A stretch of DNA of 64,000 bases, taken from the NCBI RefSeq assembly GCF_001050345.1, contig NZ_LFMW01000039.1, positions 1 to 64,000 of the forward strand, written 5' to 3'. How positions within the stretch are numbered: position 1 is the first letter of the stretch; every line of letters begins with the position of its first letter. This document shows positions 1 through 8,795 of the stretch, piece by piece. Origin of the DNA: Pseudomonas fildesensis. Lineage in GTDB: Bacteria; Pseudomonadota; Gammaproteobacteria; Pseudomonadales; Pseudomonadaceae. Below the pieces are notes generated by a model, which saw only the letters and a list, made by a program, of their open reading frames with translations, had not been told where the DNA came from and ran no database searches. The translations under genes were made by a program, and so were the position numbers.

Positions 1-31
1 AGAACATCTCAACAATACATAAGGAGACCCT

Positions 32-952
32 ATGCGATTCAACATGCTGGCTCTGGCCGTGGGCCACGTTTACCAATCCGCTGACGTCTATGCGTCCTTC
101 GGCGTTAATAGCGCTGTGATGTCTTCCAGCGATCCCGCTGAACACGCTCAGAACATGTTGGCCCTGGACGTGGCAACCCGTGACGGTGACACCTCGATTG
201 ACCTTGCTGATGATTCTGAAGAGCAAACCGAAGAGTCCACTGATGAGGGTGAGGAATCCGGCGAACAAGAGAGCGACGAAAGTGGCGATGAGTCGGAAGG
301 GGATGAGGGCGCACAGGGGGAGGGTGACTTTGAGCCCCTCGGTGATCCTGATGCAGAGCTGACGGAAGCCTCTCAGCAGCTTGAAGAGTATTCCACGGGC
401 TTCGATGAGATGCGCGCCCATGCCATCAAAGCAGGTCTCCCTGCTGACGTAGCGGCCCGTATCGAAGAAGAATATGAAGCTGACGGCAAACTCTCTGAAG
501 ACTCGTATGCGCAGTTGGCTAAAGCTGGCTATTCGGCTGGCTTCGTTAACTCGTTCATGAAGGGTCAGGAAGCTGTTGCAGAAGCCTACGTCTCCAAGAT
601 CGTGGCGTATGCAGGCGGTAAGGAACAGTTCGACCGCGTTGTGGCTCACCTCAAGGCCAACTCCCCGAAGTCGATGGACTCGCTGTATGACGCTATTGAG
701 CGCCGGGACCTGAATACCGTTCAAACGGTAATCAACTTGGGCATGGCAAGTCAGGCCAAGAAGTTCGGTAAGCAGCCTGAGCGAACTTTGAATCGCCGCA
801 ATGCTGCACCTGCGGGTCGCGCCCCAGCTCAACAAGTTGAAGGCTTTTCGTCTCAAACAGAGATGGTTAAAGCTATGGGTGATTCGCGCTATGGGCGTGA
901 TGCTAAATACACCCAGGAAGTTCGCAATAAGGTACTTGCCGCCTCTTGGTAA
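32..952 (+). CDS. T7-like capsid assembly scaffolding protein (gp9)
   Basis: This is the internal scaffold around which the procapsid is built and which leaves during DNA packaging. The 306 residues compare with about 307 in T7. After a short divergent N-terminus, the segment ADVYASFGVNSAVMS, followed by NMLALDVATRDGD, matches the T7 gp9 start. Residues about 60-105 are almost all acidic (Glu/Asp/Ser/Gly), and the C-terminal half is helical, as in scaffolds. AAGGAG stands just before the ATG. It lies directly upstream of the capsid gene, as in T7. The first 17 residues (from MRFNMLAL) have no T7 counterpart that I recall. Confidence 0.93.
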   Translation: MRFNMLALAVGHVYQSADVYASFGVNSAVMSSSDPAEHAQNMLALDVATRDGDTSIDLADDSEEQTEESTDEGEESGEQESDESGDESEGDEGAQGEGDFEPLGDPDAELTEASQQLEEYSTGFDEMRAHAIKAGLPADVAARIEEEYEADGKLSEDSYAQLAKAGYSAGFVNSFMKGQEAVAEAYVSKIVAYAGGKEQFDRVVAHLKANSPKSMDSLYDAIERRDLNTVQTVINLGMASQAKKFGKQPERTLNRRNAAPAGRAPAQQVEGFSSQTEMVKAMGDSRYGRDAKYTQEVRNKVLAASW

Positions 953-962
953 GACCTCGGAT

Positions 963-985
963 TTAAAACCCCCACTATAACAGAA
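963..985 (+). promoter_or_regulatory. Phage RNA polymerase promoter upstream of capsid gene
   Basis: The sequence TTAAAACCCCCACTATAACA resembles promoters of T7-group Pseudomonas phages (gh-1 type), with core CCCACTATAA. The same core recurs at 12,783 and 17,420. It sits about 70 bp before the capsid start, the position of T7 phi10, so it should drive strong late transcription by the single-subunit phage polymerase. Confidence 0.75.
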
Positions 986-1054
986 AGATACTTTCGGACA
1001 TCCGTCTGAAGGCCTTTCTGCGCCCGGAGATAACTGAATAAGGAGAACTAATAC

Positions 1055-2089
1055 ATGGCAAATGCAAAAGGTCAACAGATTGGTAAGAACCAAGGCAAAG
1101 GCGTTACTGATGCGGACAAACTGGCTAACTTTCTAAAAGTTTTCGGTGGTGAAGTTCTGACTGCTTTCATGCGTCGAGCTGTGACCATGGACAAGCATAT
1201 GGTTCGTACCATTCAAAACGGTAAGTCCGCTTCGTTCCCGGTAATGGGCCGTACTGCTGGTTACTACTTGGCAGCGGGTGAAAACCTGGATGACAAGCGC
1301 GGCGACATCAAACATGCCGAGAAAGTTATCACTATCGACGGCTTGTTGGCTTCGGACGTTCTGATCTTCGATATTGAGAACGCCATGAATCACTACGATG
1401 TTGGTGCTGAGTATTCGGCGCAACTGGGTGAGGCCCTGGCTATCGCTGCGGACGGCGCGGTACTGGCTGAGATGGCTAAGCTGTGCAACTTGCCAGCCGC
1501 TGCTAACGAGAACATTGAAGGCCTCGGCGCGGCGACTGTCCTGCCAATTGGTCTGAAAGCTCTGGAAGATGACTCCGAGACGCTGGGTAAAGCGATCCTG
1601 AAAGCTCTCACCGTTGCCCGTGCGAAACTGACCCGCAACTACGTTCCTGCTCAAGATCGTAAGGTCTACACCAAGCCTGAATACTACAGCGCTATCTTGG
1701 CCGCACTGCTGCCTAACGCTGCTAACTTCTCGGCGCTGACTGATCCTGAGACCGGCAACATCAAGAACGTTATGGGCTTCGAGATTATCGAAGTGCCGCA
1801 CCTGACTGAAGGTGGTGCGGGTGATGACCGTGATGGCACCAACCGCAAACATGCATTCCCGGCGACTACTGGCGGTGACGTACAGGTTGCCCTGGATAAC
1901 GTTGTAGCTCTCTTCAATCACCGTTCTGCTGTGGGCACCGTGAAGCTGAAGGACATGGCTCTGGAACGTGCCCGCCGTCCTGAATTCCAGGCTGACCAGA
2001 TCATTGGTCGCTACGCAATGGGCCACGGCGGCCTGCGTCCTGAAGCTGCGGGCGCTCTGGTCTTCGGTGCAATCCCAAAGACTAAGTAA
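1055..2089 (+). CDS. T7-like major capsid protein (gp10A)
   Basis: The shell subunit of the icosahedral head. Its 344 residues equal T7 gp10A in size. Strongly conserved stretches include NQGKGV, KVFGGEVLTAF, ENLDDKRGDIKH, EKVITIDGLL, NVMGFEIIEVPHLT, HRSAVGTVKL and KYAMGHGGLRPEAAG-like C-terminal sequence. The ATG follows AAGGAG. A phage promoter lies upstream and a terminator starts 13 bp after the stop, so the gene should be very highly expressed. In T7 a frameshift makes a longer minor form (10B); here the terminator leaves almost no room for such an extension. Confidence 0.97.
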   Translation: MANAKGQQIGKNQGKGVTDADKLANFLKVFGGEVLTAFMRRAVTMDKHMVRTIQNGKSASFPVMGRTAGYYLAAGENLDDKRGDIKHAEKVITIDGLLASDVLIFDIENAMNHYDVGAEYSAQLGEALAIAADGAVLAEMAKLCNLPAAANENIEGLGAATVLPIGLKALEDDSETLGKAILKALTVARAKLTRNYVPAQDRKVYTKPEYYSAILAALLPNAANFSALTDPETGNIKNVMGFEIIEVPHLTEGGAGDDRDGTNRKHAFPATTGGDVQVALDNVVALFNHRSAVGTVKLKDMALERARRPEFQADQIIGRYAMGHGGLRPEAAGALVFGAIPKTK

Positions 2090-2101
2090 CCCTCCCGACT
2101 T

Positions 2102-2150
2102 AAAGCCCCTCATCCCGTTTTCTTAAAGGGTTAGAGGGGCTTTTTGTTTC
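2102..2150 (+). terminator. Intrinsic terminator after capsid gene
   Basis: A perfect 9-bp stem (AAAGCCCCT at 2102-2110 with AGGGGCTTT at 2135-2143) is followed by a T-rich run. It occupies the place of T7 T-phi, between genes 10 and 11. Confidence 0.85.
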
Positions 2151-2175
2151 CTGCAATTAACTTCAGGAGGGCCAT

Positions 2176-2754
2176 ATGGCAAGCCTCGAATCATTCATTG
2201 AGTCCGACGATGAGCTGTCAGCAGTTAATGACATGCTTGCGGCTATTGGTGAGTCGCCTGTTAGTTCCCTTGAAGGGGACCCGAACGCCGATGTGGCTAA
2301 CTGTCGTCGTTTACTCAACCAAGTAAATCGTGAAGTCCAATCTAAAGGCTGGGCTTTCAATATCGAAGAGGATGCTACGTTAACCCCTGATAGTTTCTCG
2401 GGGCTCATTAACTACCTAAGCGATTACCTCAAGATCACAACAGGCAACTATTCAAATCGCGGTGGGTTTCTATACGACCGCACAACAAAGACTGATGTTT
2501 TCAAAGACCCCATTACGGTTTCCCTGGTGCGCCTTCGGGAGTACCAAGAGATGCCTGAGTGTTTTCGCTCTTACATCGTCGCTAAGGCCTCCCGGCGCTT
2601 CAATATTCGGTTCTTTGGGGCCGGTGAGATTGAGGGTTCTCTACAGGAACAGGAGGCAACTGCCTGGGCTGAATGCCAGGAGTACGAACTTGATTATGGT
2701 AACTACAACATGCTCGATGGTGACGCATGGACTGGTGGCCGAATCTCCCGTTAA
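2176..2754 (+). CDS. T7-like tail tubular protein A (gp11)
   Basis: Forms the ring that joins the portal to the nozzle of the short tail. The 192 residues compare with 196 in T7. Family features are the opening with VNDMLAAIGESPV, the segment LLNQVNREVQSKGWAFN, and the central YIVAKASRRF. The start follows AGGAGG. It is the first gene after the capsid terminator, so it is probably transcribed by read-through. The next gene is the inserted endonuclease, not gene 12 as in T7. Confidence 0.93.
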   Translation: MASLESFIESDDELSAVNDMLAAIGESPVSSLEGDPNADVANCRRLLNQVNREVQSKGWAFNIEEDATLTPDSFSGLINYLSDYLKITTGNYSNRGGFLYDRTTKTDVFKDPITVSLVRLREYQEMPECFRSYIVAKASRRFNIRFFGAGEIEGSLQEQEATAWAECQEYELDYGNYNMLDGDAWTGGRISR

Positions 2755-2778
2755 TTCCAATAACAAGGAGGTCACTAC

Positions 2779-3144
2779 ATGGGATTTGTGCGTTACGCAA
2801 ACATCGAAGACAGAGAGGCGGCGAGAAAGGCCGCTCACGCAAAAAAGAAAGAGTTTCTGAGTACGCCAGAAGGTAAAGCGTGGAAGAGGAACGAGCAGCT
2901 AAAAAGCCTTTACGGAATCACTGCGGAAGGGTTCGAGGCACTGAACGAAAAGCAGGGTGGCCTATGCAAAATATGTGAATCACCTGCGTCAACTAACCGC
3001 TTCGGCAGACTCTATATCGACCACTGTCACGTCTCTGGGAAAATACGCGGACTCCTGTGCAGTAAGTGCAATATGGCTATTGGTCTGTTGCGGGACTGCC
3101 CTACGCGAATAGCTTCCGCCCTCACATATCTACAGGAGGGCTAA
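2779..3144 (+). CDS. Endonuclease VII / HNH-type endonuclease inserted between tail genes
   Basis: The 121-residue protein has the phage recombination endonuclease VII fold signature. A basic helical N-terminus is followed by a Cys-x2-Cys knuckle (LCKICES), the catalytic-type IDHCH segment, then a second Cys-x2-Cys (GLLCSKCN) that together bind a structural zinc. It has its own AAGGAGG site, and its stop abuts the ATG of the next gene (TAAATG). T7 has no gene here. Such small HNH genes in T7-like phages are often free-standing homing endonucleases that cut related genomes lacking them; that role is inference. A junction-resolving role is less likely because it sits among virion genes. Confidence 0.85.
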   Translation: MGFVRYANIEDREAARKAAHAKKKEFLSTPEGKAWKRNEQLKSLYGITAEGFEALNEKQGGLCKICESPASTNRFGRLYIDHCHVSGKIRGLLCSKCNMAIGLLRDCPTRIASALTYLQEG

Positions 3145-5529
3145 ATGGGACTTGTCAGCCAGTCGGTTAAGAACCTTAAAGGAGGTATATCGCAACAACC
3201 GGACATCCTACGTTTCAGCAACCAAGGCCAGCTTCAAATCAATGGGTGGTCCTCGGAAACCGAAGGTCTTCAGAAACGTCCCCCAACCACCTTTGTGAAA
3301 CGCTTGGGTCCAGTGGGTATGTTTGGTGCAAAGCCTCTAATCCACCTCGTGAACCGTGATGCATCCGAACAGTATTTTATGGTGTTTACGGGGCAGGGCG
3401 TGGAAGTAGCGGACCTCAAAGGGAACCGCTACACCGTCCGGGGCTACAACGGTTATGCCAACTGTGAGCATCCACGGAATGACCTGCGCTTAATCACCGT
3501 CGCTGACTACACGTTCGTTACCAACCGCAACAAGCTGACGGCAATGAAAAGCACGCTGACCCATGCCGACTACGGTTCTATGACGAGGCGCTGTGTAATC
3601 AACGTCAGAGGCGGTCAATACGGCCGAACCCTGAAGGTACACATCAACGATGTCCAGATGGCAATCCTGAAGATGCCCGTAGGTGACTCTGTGGTGACTA
3701 CGCCTCCCCAGGTGGAGCAGACGGATGCCGGTTACATCGCTACTCAGATGGCCGCACAGATCAACACTAACGGCGCTTCTCGCGGGATCACCGCACAGGC
3801 GGGCCAAGGTTGGATCATTGTGACAGCCGCTGGGAACGACATTAAGACCGTGAAGACCGAGGACGGCTACGCAAACCAACTGCTTAACTCGTTCATCTAT
3901 CAGGTCCAGACGTTCGCCAAGTTGCCCGCTCAGTGCATTGACGGATACCTCGTGGAAATCACTGGGGAGGCATCACGTACCGGGGATAACTATTGGGTGC
4001 GGTATGACTCAGCGGGGCAGGTTTGGAAGGAGACCGTTAAGCCAGGGATCATTAGCGGGTTTGAACCAACGTCTATGCCTCATGCCCTGGTCCGAGCGGC
4101 TGACGGGCAGTTTGACTGGAAGGCTTTAACGTGGCCTGACAGAACCTGTGGGGACGACTTGACGAACCCCATGCCCTCGTTTGTCGAGGCGACCATTAAC
4201 GACATCTTCTTCTTCAGGAATCGCTTAGGTTTCCTCTCGGGTGAAAACGTTGTGATGTCCAGGACCTCGAAGTATTTCAACTTCTTCCCGGCGTCTGTCA
4301 GCTCCCTCAGTGACGACGATCCTATTGACGTAGCTATCAGCCACAACCGGGTGAGCATCCTAAAGTACGCCGTACCGTTCTCCGAACAGTTGCTGTTGTG
4401 GTCCGATCAGGCCCAGTTCGTTCTGTCCTCTCAGGGGATCATGTCGACCAAGACGGCCCAGTTGGACCTAACCACAGAGTTCGATGTGAGCGATGGGGCA
4501 CGGCCTTTTGGGATTGGGCGGGGTGTTTACTTCGCTGCACCGAGAGCGGCCTATACGAGCCTCAAGCGTTACTACGCGGTGCAGGATGTGAGCGATGTTA
4601 AGTCAGCAGAAGACATCTCTTCGCACGTTCCAAGCTATCTGCAAAACGTGGTCTATCACATCCACGGGTCAGGCACTGAGAACTTCGTTTCCGTTCTTTC
4701 GGATTCCGAAGAAAACAAGGTCTACATCTACAAGTTCCTCTACCTCAAGGAAGAGCTGGTACAGCAGTCGTGGTCACATTGGGAATTCGGTATTACCAAC
4801 CGGGTCCTGGCGGCTGACTGTATTGGTTCGTATATGTACCTGCTGAATGAGCGCGCAGGTGTCGGGATGTGCCTGGAGCGCATCGAGTTCACAGCGGACA
4901 CCGTGGACTACATGCAGGAGCCTTATAGGGCCTACATGGACATGAAGAAGCTGATGACACCTACGCGGTACGACGAGGACCTGAATGAGACCTATGCGAG
5001 CCTGAGTGACATCTATGGCGGTGTTCCTGATCCCCTTTCAGTGTTCTACACCCTGGACCCACAGGGCGTCTTAGAGCGTCACACCTCGGACAACTGGAAT
5101 GTGGACGACCGCATTAAGTTAGTCGGGAATCGCATGGGCACGACTTTCATCGTTGGTCATGAGTACGGCTTTCAATACGAGTTCTCAAAGTTCCTCATCA
5201 AGCAAACAGCAGATGACGGTACGACCAATACCGAGGACATCGGGCGTCTTCAGCTTCGCCGCGCATGGGTCAATTACGACTCTTCGGGTGCCTTTGAAAT
5301 CAACGTGAATAACGGGTCTTCCCAGTTTGTGTACGTGATGGCAGGCGGTCGCGTGGGTACTGAAGCGGTACTGGGCGGGCTCACGCTGGGCACTGGGCAG
5401 TACAAGTTCCCGGTGACAGGTAATGCCAAGGTTCAAAGCGTAACCCTTTCGTCCTATGCGCCGGTCCCCCTGAACATCATCGGGTGCGGCTGGGAGGGCA
5501 ATTACATGCGCCGTTCAAGTGGCGTGTAA
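3145..5529 (+). CDS. T7-like tail tubular protein B (gp12)
   Basis: The nozzle of the short tail, through which DNA leaves. Its 794 residues are the length I recall for T7 gp12. The N-terminus LVSQSVKNLKGGISQQPD is the hallmark of the family, and NDIFFFRNRLGFLSGENVVMSRT is a further conserved block. The ATG directly follows the endonuclease stop. The C-terminus (VPLNIIGCGWEGNYMRRSSGV) overlaps the leader of the next gene by a few bases. Confidence 0.95.
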   Translation: MGLVSQSVKNLKGGISQQPDILRFSNQGQLQINGWSSETEGLQKRPPTTFVKRLGPVGMFGAKPLIHLVNRDASEQYFMVFTGQGVEVADLKGNRYTVRGYNGYANCEHPRNDLRLITVADYTFVTNRNKLTAMKSTLTHADYGSMTRRCVINVRGGQYGRTLKVHINDVQMAILKMPVGDSVVTTPPQVEQTDAGYIATQMAAQINTNGASRGITAQAGQGWIIVTAAGNDIKTVKTEDGYANQLLNSFIYQVQTFAKLPAQCIDGYLVEITGEASRTGDNYWVRYDSAGQVWKETVKPGIISGFEPTSMPHALVRAADGQFDWKALTWPDRTCGDDLTNPMPSFVEATINDIFFFRNRLGFLSGENVVMSRTSKYFNFFPASVSSLSDDDPIDVAISHNRVSILKYAVPFSEQLLLWSDQAQFVLSSQGIMSTKTAQLDLTTEFDVSDGARPFGIGRGVYFAAPRAAYTSLKRYYAVQDVSDVKSAEDISSHVPSYLQNVVYHIHGSGTENFVSVLSDSEENKVYIYKFLYLKEELVQQSWSHWEFGITNRVLAADCIGSYMYLLNERAGVGMCLERIEFTADTVDYMQEPYRAYMDMKKLMTPTRYDEDLNETYASLSDIYGGVPDPLSVFYTLDPQGVLERHTSDNWNVDDRIKLVGNRMGTTFIVGHEYGFQYEFSKFLIKQTADDGTTNTEDIGRLQLRRAWVNYDSSGAFEINVNNGSSQFVYVMAGGRVGTEAVLGGLTLGTGQYKFPVTGNAKVQSVTLSSYAPVPLNIIGCGWEGNYMRRSSGV

Positions 5530-5554
5530 GGAGATAACAGACAAGGAGGAATCT

Positions 5555-5992
5555 ATGCGATTGATTAAGGCTACTGAGGCCCACCTAAAGGCTGCTGCTG
5601 CGGACCTATGCGCCTCGGACCTTCAAGAGTTTCACTGTATGAAAGCCGGTAGAGACCCCCGCGATGTTCTACCGGAAGCGATTGATGAACACGCCCAGGC
5701 AATCGTTGTGGGCTCCCTGGTCCTGGCTGTTGGCGGACATACAAACTTAGGTATCTGGTTCGTGACTACCAACGTGGTTCACATGCTGACCCGAGCTGAA
5801 CGCTTTCAGTTTTACCGTCTACTCAAACAAAACCTTGAGCGGGTCAAGCAGCGCTCACCGAGTCCTAAAACCAACTGGGTTTCCGTGGACAACCACGCAC
5901 ACATCCGCTTGCTGACAAAGCTGGGAGCCTCCTTCAACGAGGGCATCTTTATGTCACCTGCCGGATTTGCCTTTAAACAATTCTGGCTATAG
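5555..5992 (+). CDS. T7-like internal virion protein A (gp13)
   Basis: A small protein needed for virion assembly in T7 (138 residues there, 145 here). I chose the ATG at 5555 because AAGGAGGA precedes it. An upstream in-frame GTG at 5519 would start inside the gene 12 terminus and lacks its own site. The layout (AHIRLLTKLGASFNEG towards the end, FVTTNVVHML in the middle) recalls the GNAT fold. No acetyl-CoA-binding loop is clear, so enzymatic activity is not claimed. Confidence 0.85.
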   Translation: MRLIKATEAHLKAAAADLCASDLQEFHCMKAGRDPRDVLPEAIDEHAQAIVVGSLVLAVGGHTNLGIWFVTTNVVHMLTRAERFQFYRLLKQNLERVKQRSPSPKTNWVSVDNHAHIRLLTKLGASFNEGIFMSPAGFAFKQFWL

Positions 5993-6004
5993 GAGGGCGG
6001 CGCT

Positions 6005-6571
6005 ATGTGCGAACCCGTAAGCATCGGTTTGGCGGTTGTCGCTGTGGCCGGTGCGGCAATGAGTGCATCTGAAGGGGCTAAGGCTAAGGGCCAGATGACA
6101 GACAACGAACGCAAGTCGCAAAACGAAATCGTGAAACAAGCCAACTTCGCGGAGAACGATCAGAAGCTCGCGACCGTAGACAAACACGATGAGGCCCGGC
6201 GTCAGCTCACAGAGGTGAACCTACAGGCCCTTCGGAACCAAGGGACCATCAATGCTGCTGTAGGTGAGTCTGGTCTTGCAGGCAACTCGATGGACCGCAT
6301 CAAGAACTCTGTAGCCAACGATGCATCGGCGCAGAAGATGAACATCACTGAAAACTACGAGCGGGACTATCAGGCCATCTTTGCGAATCGCGTGGGCAGC
6401 TCTGAGAACTCTAAGGCCGCTGTACGTGGTGCAGGCGGTAACAACTACAAGGTGAACAACATCGCCAACGCCCTGAATATCGTATCGGCTGGTGGCAGTG
6501 CCTACACGGCATCTGGTGGCAAGTTCGGTAAGGGCGCCTCAACCACACCAACGGGAGGTAAGACAGCGTAA
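6005..6571 (+). CDS. T7-like internal virion protein B (gp14)
   Basis: Component of the internal core that is ejected into the cell ahead of the DNA and, in T7, forms the outer-membrane part of the ejection channel. The 188 residues compare with about 196 in T7. The start MCEPVSIGLAVVAVAGAAMSASEGAKAK is a hydrophobic segment followed by a long Ala/Asn/Gln-rich helical region, as in the family. Its stop overlaps the next ATG (TAATG), which suggests translational coupling with gene 15. Confidence 0.9.
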   Translation: MCEPVSIGLAVVAVAGAAMSASEGAKAKGQMTDNERKSQNEIVKQANFAENDQKLATVDKHDEARRQLTEVNLQALRNQGTINAAVGESGLAGNSMDRIKNSVANDASAQKMNITENYERDYQAIFANRVGSSENSKAAVRGAGGNNYKVNNIANALNIVSAGGSAYTASGGKFGKGASTTPTGGKTA

Positions 6572-8775
6572 TGGCTAATGAAATTGCACAAGCACTGGGC
6601 CAATCCGCCCAATCAACAGGAGGCCGTCAAGGCTTCCGCGCTGGGTCTGGTACAGGCTATCAGGCGGCGCGTATCGCAAAGCCCGTTATTGATAACTCCC
6701 TCGGGGAGTCCATGCGGAACTTCATCAAGGCAGGTGGTGACACATTCGCTGCATACGAGCAGAACCGTAAGGCCCAGGCAGATGAGCGCTCTAACGAGAT
6801 TATCCGCAAGCTAACCCCTGAGCAGCGCCGACAAGCAATCGGGGAGGGGACTTTGCTCTATGCAGATGACCCGGATGCAATGCAGCAACTGCGCCTCAAG
6901 TCGGGCCGTAATGCTGCCTACGAGGTGGACAATGAGGTCCAGACAGAAATCCAAAAGGGATCTTTCCGAACCCGCAAGGAGCTGGACGAGTGGCGTCAGA
7001 CCCGCATGGAACAGAAATCTAAGAACTATGCGGAGATGGCGGGCATTGATCCTAATGACTCCATGTACCAACAGGGTTTCAACTCAGACATCACTCAGCG
7101 AAACGCTGCCGTTTACGACCTGCACTCACAGTTCCTCTCAAAGAACCTTGAGACCCAGGCGGTCCTTGAGACCCAAGCTGACCTACAGCCGATGTTGGAT
7201 GACCCTAATATCCTGGGGAACCCTGCAAGCGCTGACCACTTTGCGAGCTACTTCAACAACAACTTGAAGACCGGCGTGTTCCCAAGTGACGGCCATGCGG
7301 TTCAGGCGCTTCAACGAGTTGCCTCAGCGGCTGTGGAGAAAGACGGCGGTGTGACGCTGCTGGACAACCTTGGGGACAAGACGATTAACGTCTACGGGGG
7401 ACAACGTAGAGTCGCGGACTTGTTGGGCCCTGAGATGATGGACAACCTGAAGATGAAGGCCGCTACGTCCACCTACACGCGAAACTCAAAGCGTAACGAA
7501 GAGTTCGAGCTGGGCCTTGCCAACGCTGTCCATCAAGCAGACCCCGCCGCTGGCTGGCAGGCCCTCAACAAGCTTGAACAGGGGAACGACTGGATTCAGA
7601 CCGGCGAGCAGATGACGCCCCAGCGACAGAAGCTAATCGACGCAAAGAAACAGATGATTGCCAAAGTCGCCCAGGACTCACAAATGGGTCTCTTGAAGCT
7701 TCAACAAGCGGCCCAGGCAGACAACCGGCAGGCAGTCATTGATGACGCGTACACCCGCCGCATGAGCCAGGAGAACGTAGCTGTATCCCCTAAGTTTCTT
7801 CCAGTTAACGCCAACACTGGGGAATTCAAAGAGAGCGACATGGCGACCTATGCAGCCAACAAGCTGAATCAGATCAACGCTATGTCTATCCCTGAAGAGA
7901 GCAAGTCCGCAATGAAGGCCGCTTTGCTTCGAGCTGACTACGACAAGGGCCCGTTTCAAGAGAACTTCAAGACCCTCTTAACGGATGCCTCTCGGGAATG
8001 GCAGGGCGCCTTGCTCAACCCTGAGCCCACTGAGGACATGCCACGACTAAAGGAGCTTCAAGCGGCCTATCAGCAGGACCCCGCAACCATCGCCCAGCTC
8101 TTCCCGGATCAAGCGGGCCTCCTTGAGAAACTTCGGTATTCAGCGGAGTCGGGGATTGATCCACAGATACTGATAGACGCCGAGAAGTCCAAGAAGGGGC
8201 TCAGCAAGGACGAGTCCAAGTTTCGCGATGAACAGTGGTCTTCGGTCAAGAACGACAGCGGCTACAAGGAACTCAAGTTCATCCCTGGACAGTTCGAGAG
8301 CCAAGCCCGTCAGGTGTTCGACGCGGTGACTTTGAGGTCTGGTGACTCCAACGAGGCAGCAAGTGCGGTCTCGGAGTATCTGAAGAAAACTGCTGTGTCG
8401 TTCACTGAAGACAAGGGCACCTTTAGCTCTAACAGCTTTCACGGGATGGTCAGTAAGCGGGACCTGATGACGGACGTGAACGATGTCACCTCCTGGGAAA
8501 CCGGTAAGTCGATCATCGACGAAACCATGCAGAACCTTCGTAAAGACGCCGACTGGGGAGCGGGTGGCCTAACCGTCACTGCTGCCCAAGGCATCATCAT
8601 CATCCAGTCCCTCACCGGGCGCCAACTCCGAATCAGTAAGGACGCTCTTGGCAACCTTGCGCGGGATCGTGCTGCACAACAGAAGCAAGCGGCCTTCGAC
8701 AAGAACGTGAAGTCTGCTCAGAAAGATCAAGAGCTACATGACCGGTACATCCTCGGAGGTGCCCGCAAACAATGA
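6571..8775 (+). CDS. T7-like internal virion protein C (gp15)
   Basis: Second ejected core protein, which in T7 forms the periplasmic tube with gp16. The 734 residues compare with 747 in T7. The sequence is mostly polar helix, rich in Gln, Asp, Lys and Ala, without membrane segments. The identification rests mainly on position between 14 and 16, length and composition, plus T7-like segments near the N-terminus. It overlaps the preceding gene by one base. Confidence 0.88.
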   Translation: MANEIAQALGQSAQSTGGRQGFRAGSGTGYQAARIAKPVIDNSLGESMRNFIKAGGDTFAAYEQNRKAQADERSNEIIRKLTPEQRRQAIGEGTLLYADDPDAMQQLRLKSGRNAAYEVDNEVQTEIQKGSFRTRKELDEWRQTRMEQKSKNYAEMAGIDPNDSMYQQGFNSDITQRNAAVYDLHSQFLSKNLETQAVLETQADLQPMLDDPNILGNPASADHFASYFNNNLKTGVFPSDGHAVQALQRVASAAVEKDGGVTLLDNLGDKTINVYGGQRRVADLLGPEMMDNLKMKAATSTYTRNSKRNEEFELGLANAVHQADPAAGWQALNKLEQGNDWIQTGEQMTPQRQKLIDAKKQMIAKVAQDSQMGLLKLQQAAQADNRQAVIDDAYTRRMSQENVAVSPKFLPVNANTGEFKESDMATYAANKLNQINAMSIPEESKSAMKAALLRADYDKGPFQENFKTLLTDASREWQGALLNPEPTEDMPRLKELQAAYQQDPATIAQLFPDQAGLLEKLRYSAESGIDPQILIDAEKSKKGLSKDESKFRDEQWSSVKNDSGYKELKFIPGQFESQARQVFDAVTLRSGDSNEAASAVSEYLKKTAVSFTEDKGTFSSNSFHGMVSKRDLMTDVNDVTSWETGKSIIDETMQNLRKDADWGAGGLTVTAAQGIIIIQSLTGRQLRISKDALGNLARDRAAQQKQAAFDKNVKSAQKDQELHDRYILGGARKQ

Positions 8776-8795
8776 CCTAAATAAAGGAGACCTCT

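Noticed and set aside
1133..2113. Long open frame on the - strand opposite the capsid gene (and similar frames opposite rbsC-like, histidine kinase and synthetase genes)
   Set aside because: They mirror strongly coding genes on the other strand, have no ribosome sites, and their proteins look like random translations rich in Arg, His and Gln. The known genes explain the openness.
2070..2135. A T7-like frameshifted longer capsid form (10B)
   Set aside because: The stop is followed after 13 bp by the terminator hairpin, and the -1 frame closes after about a dozen codons, so no T7-like extension is supported.
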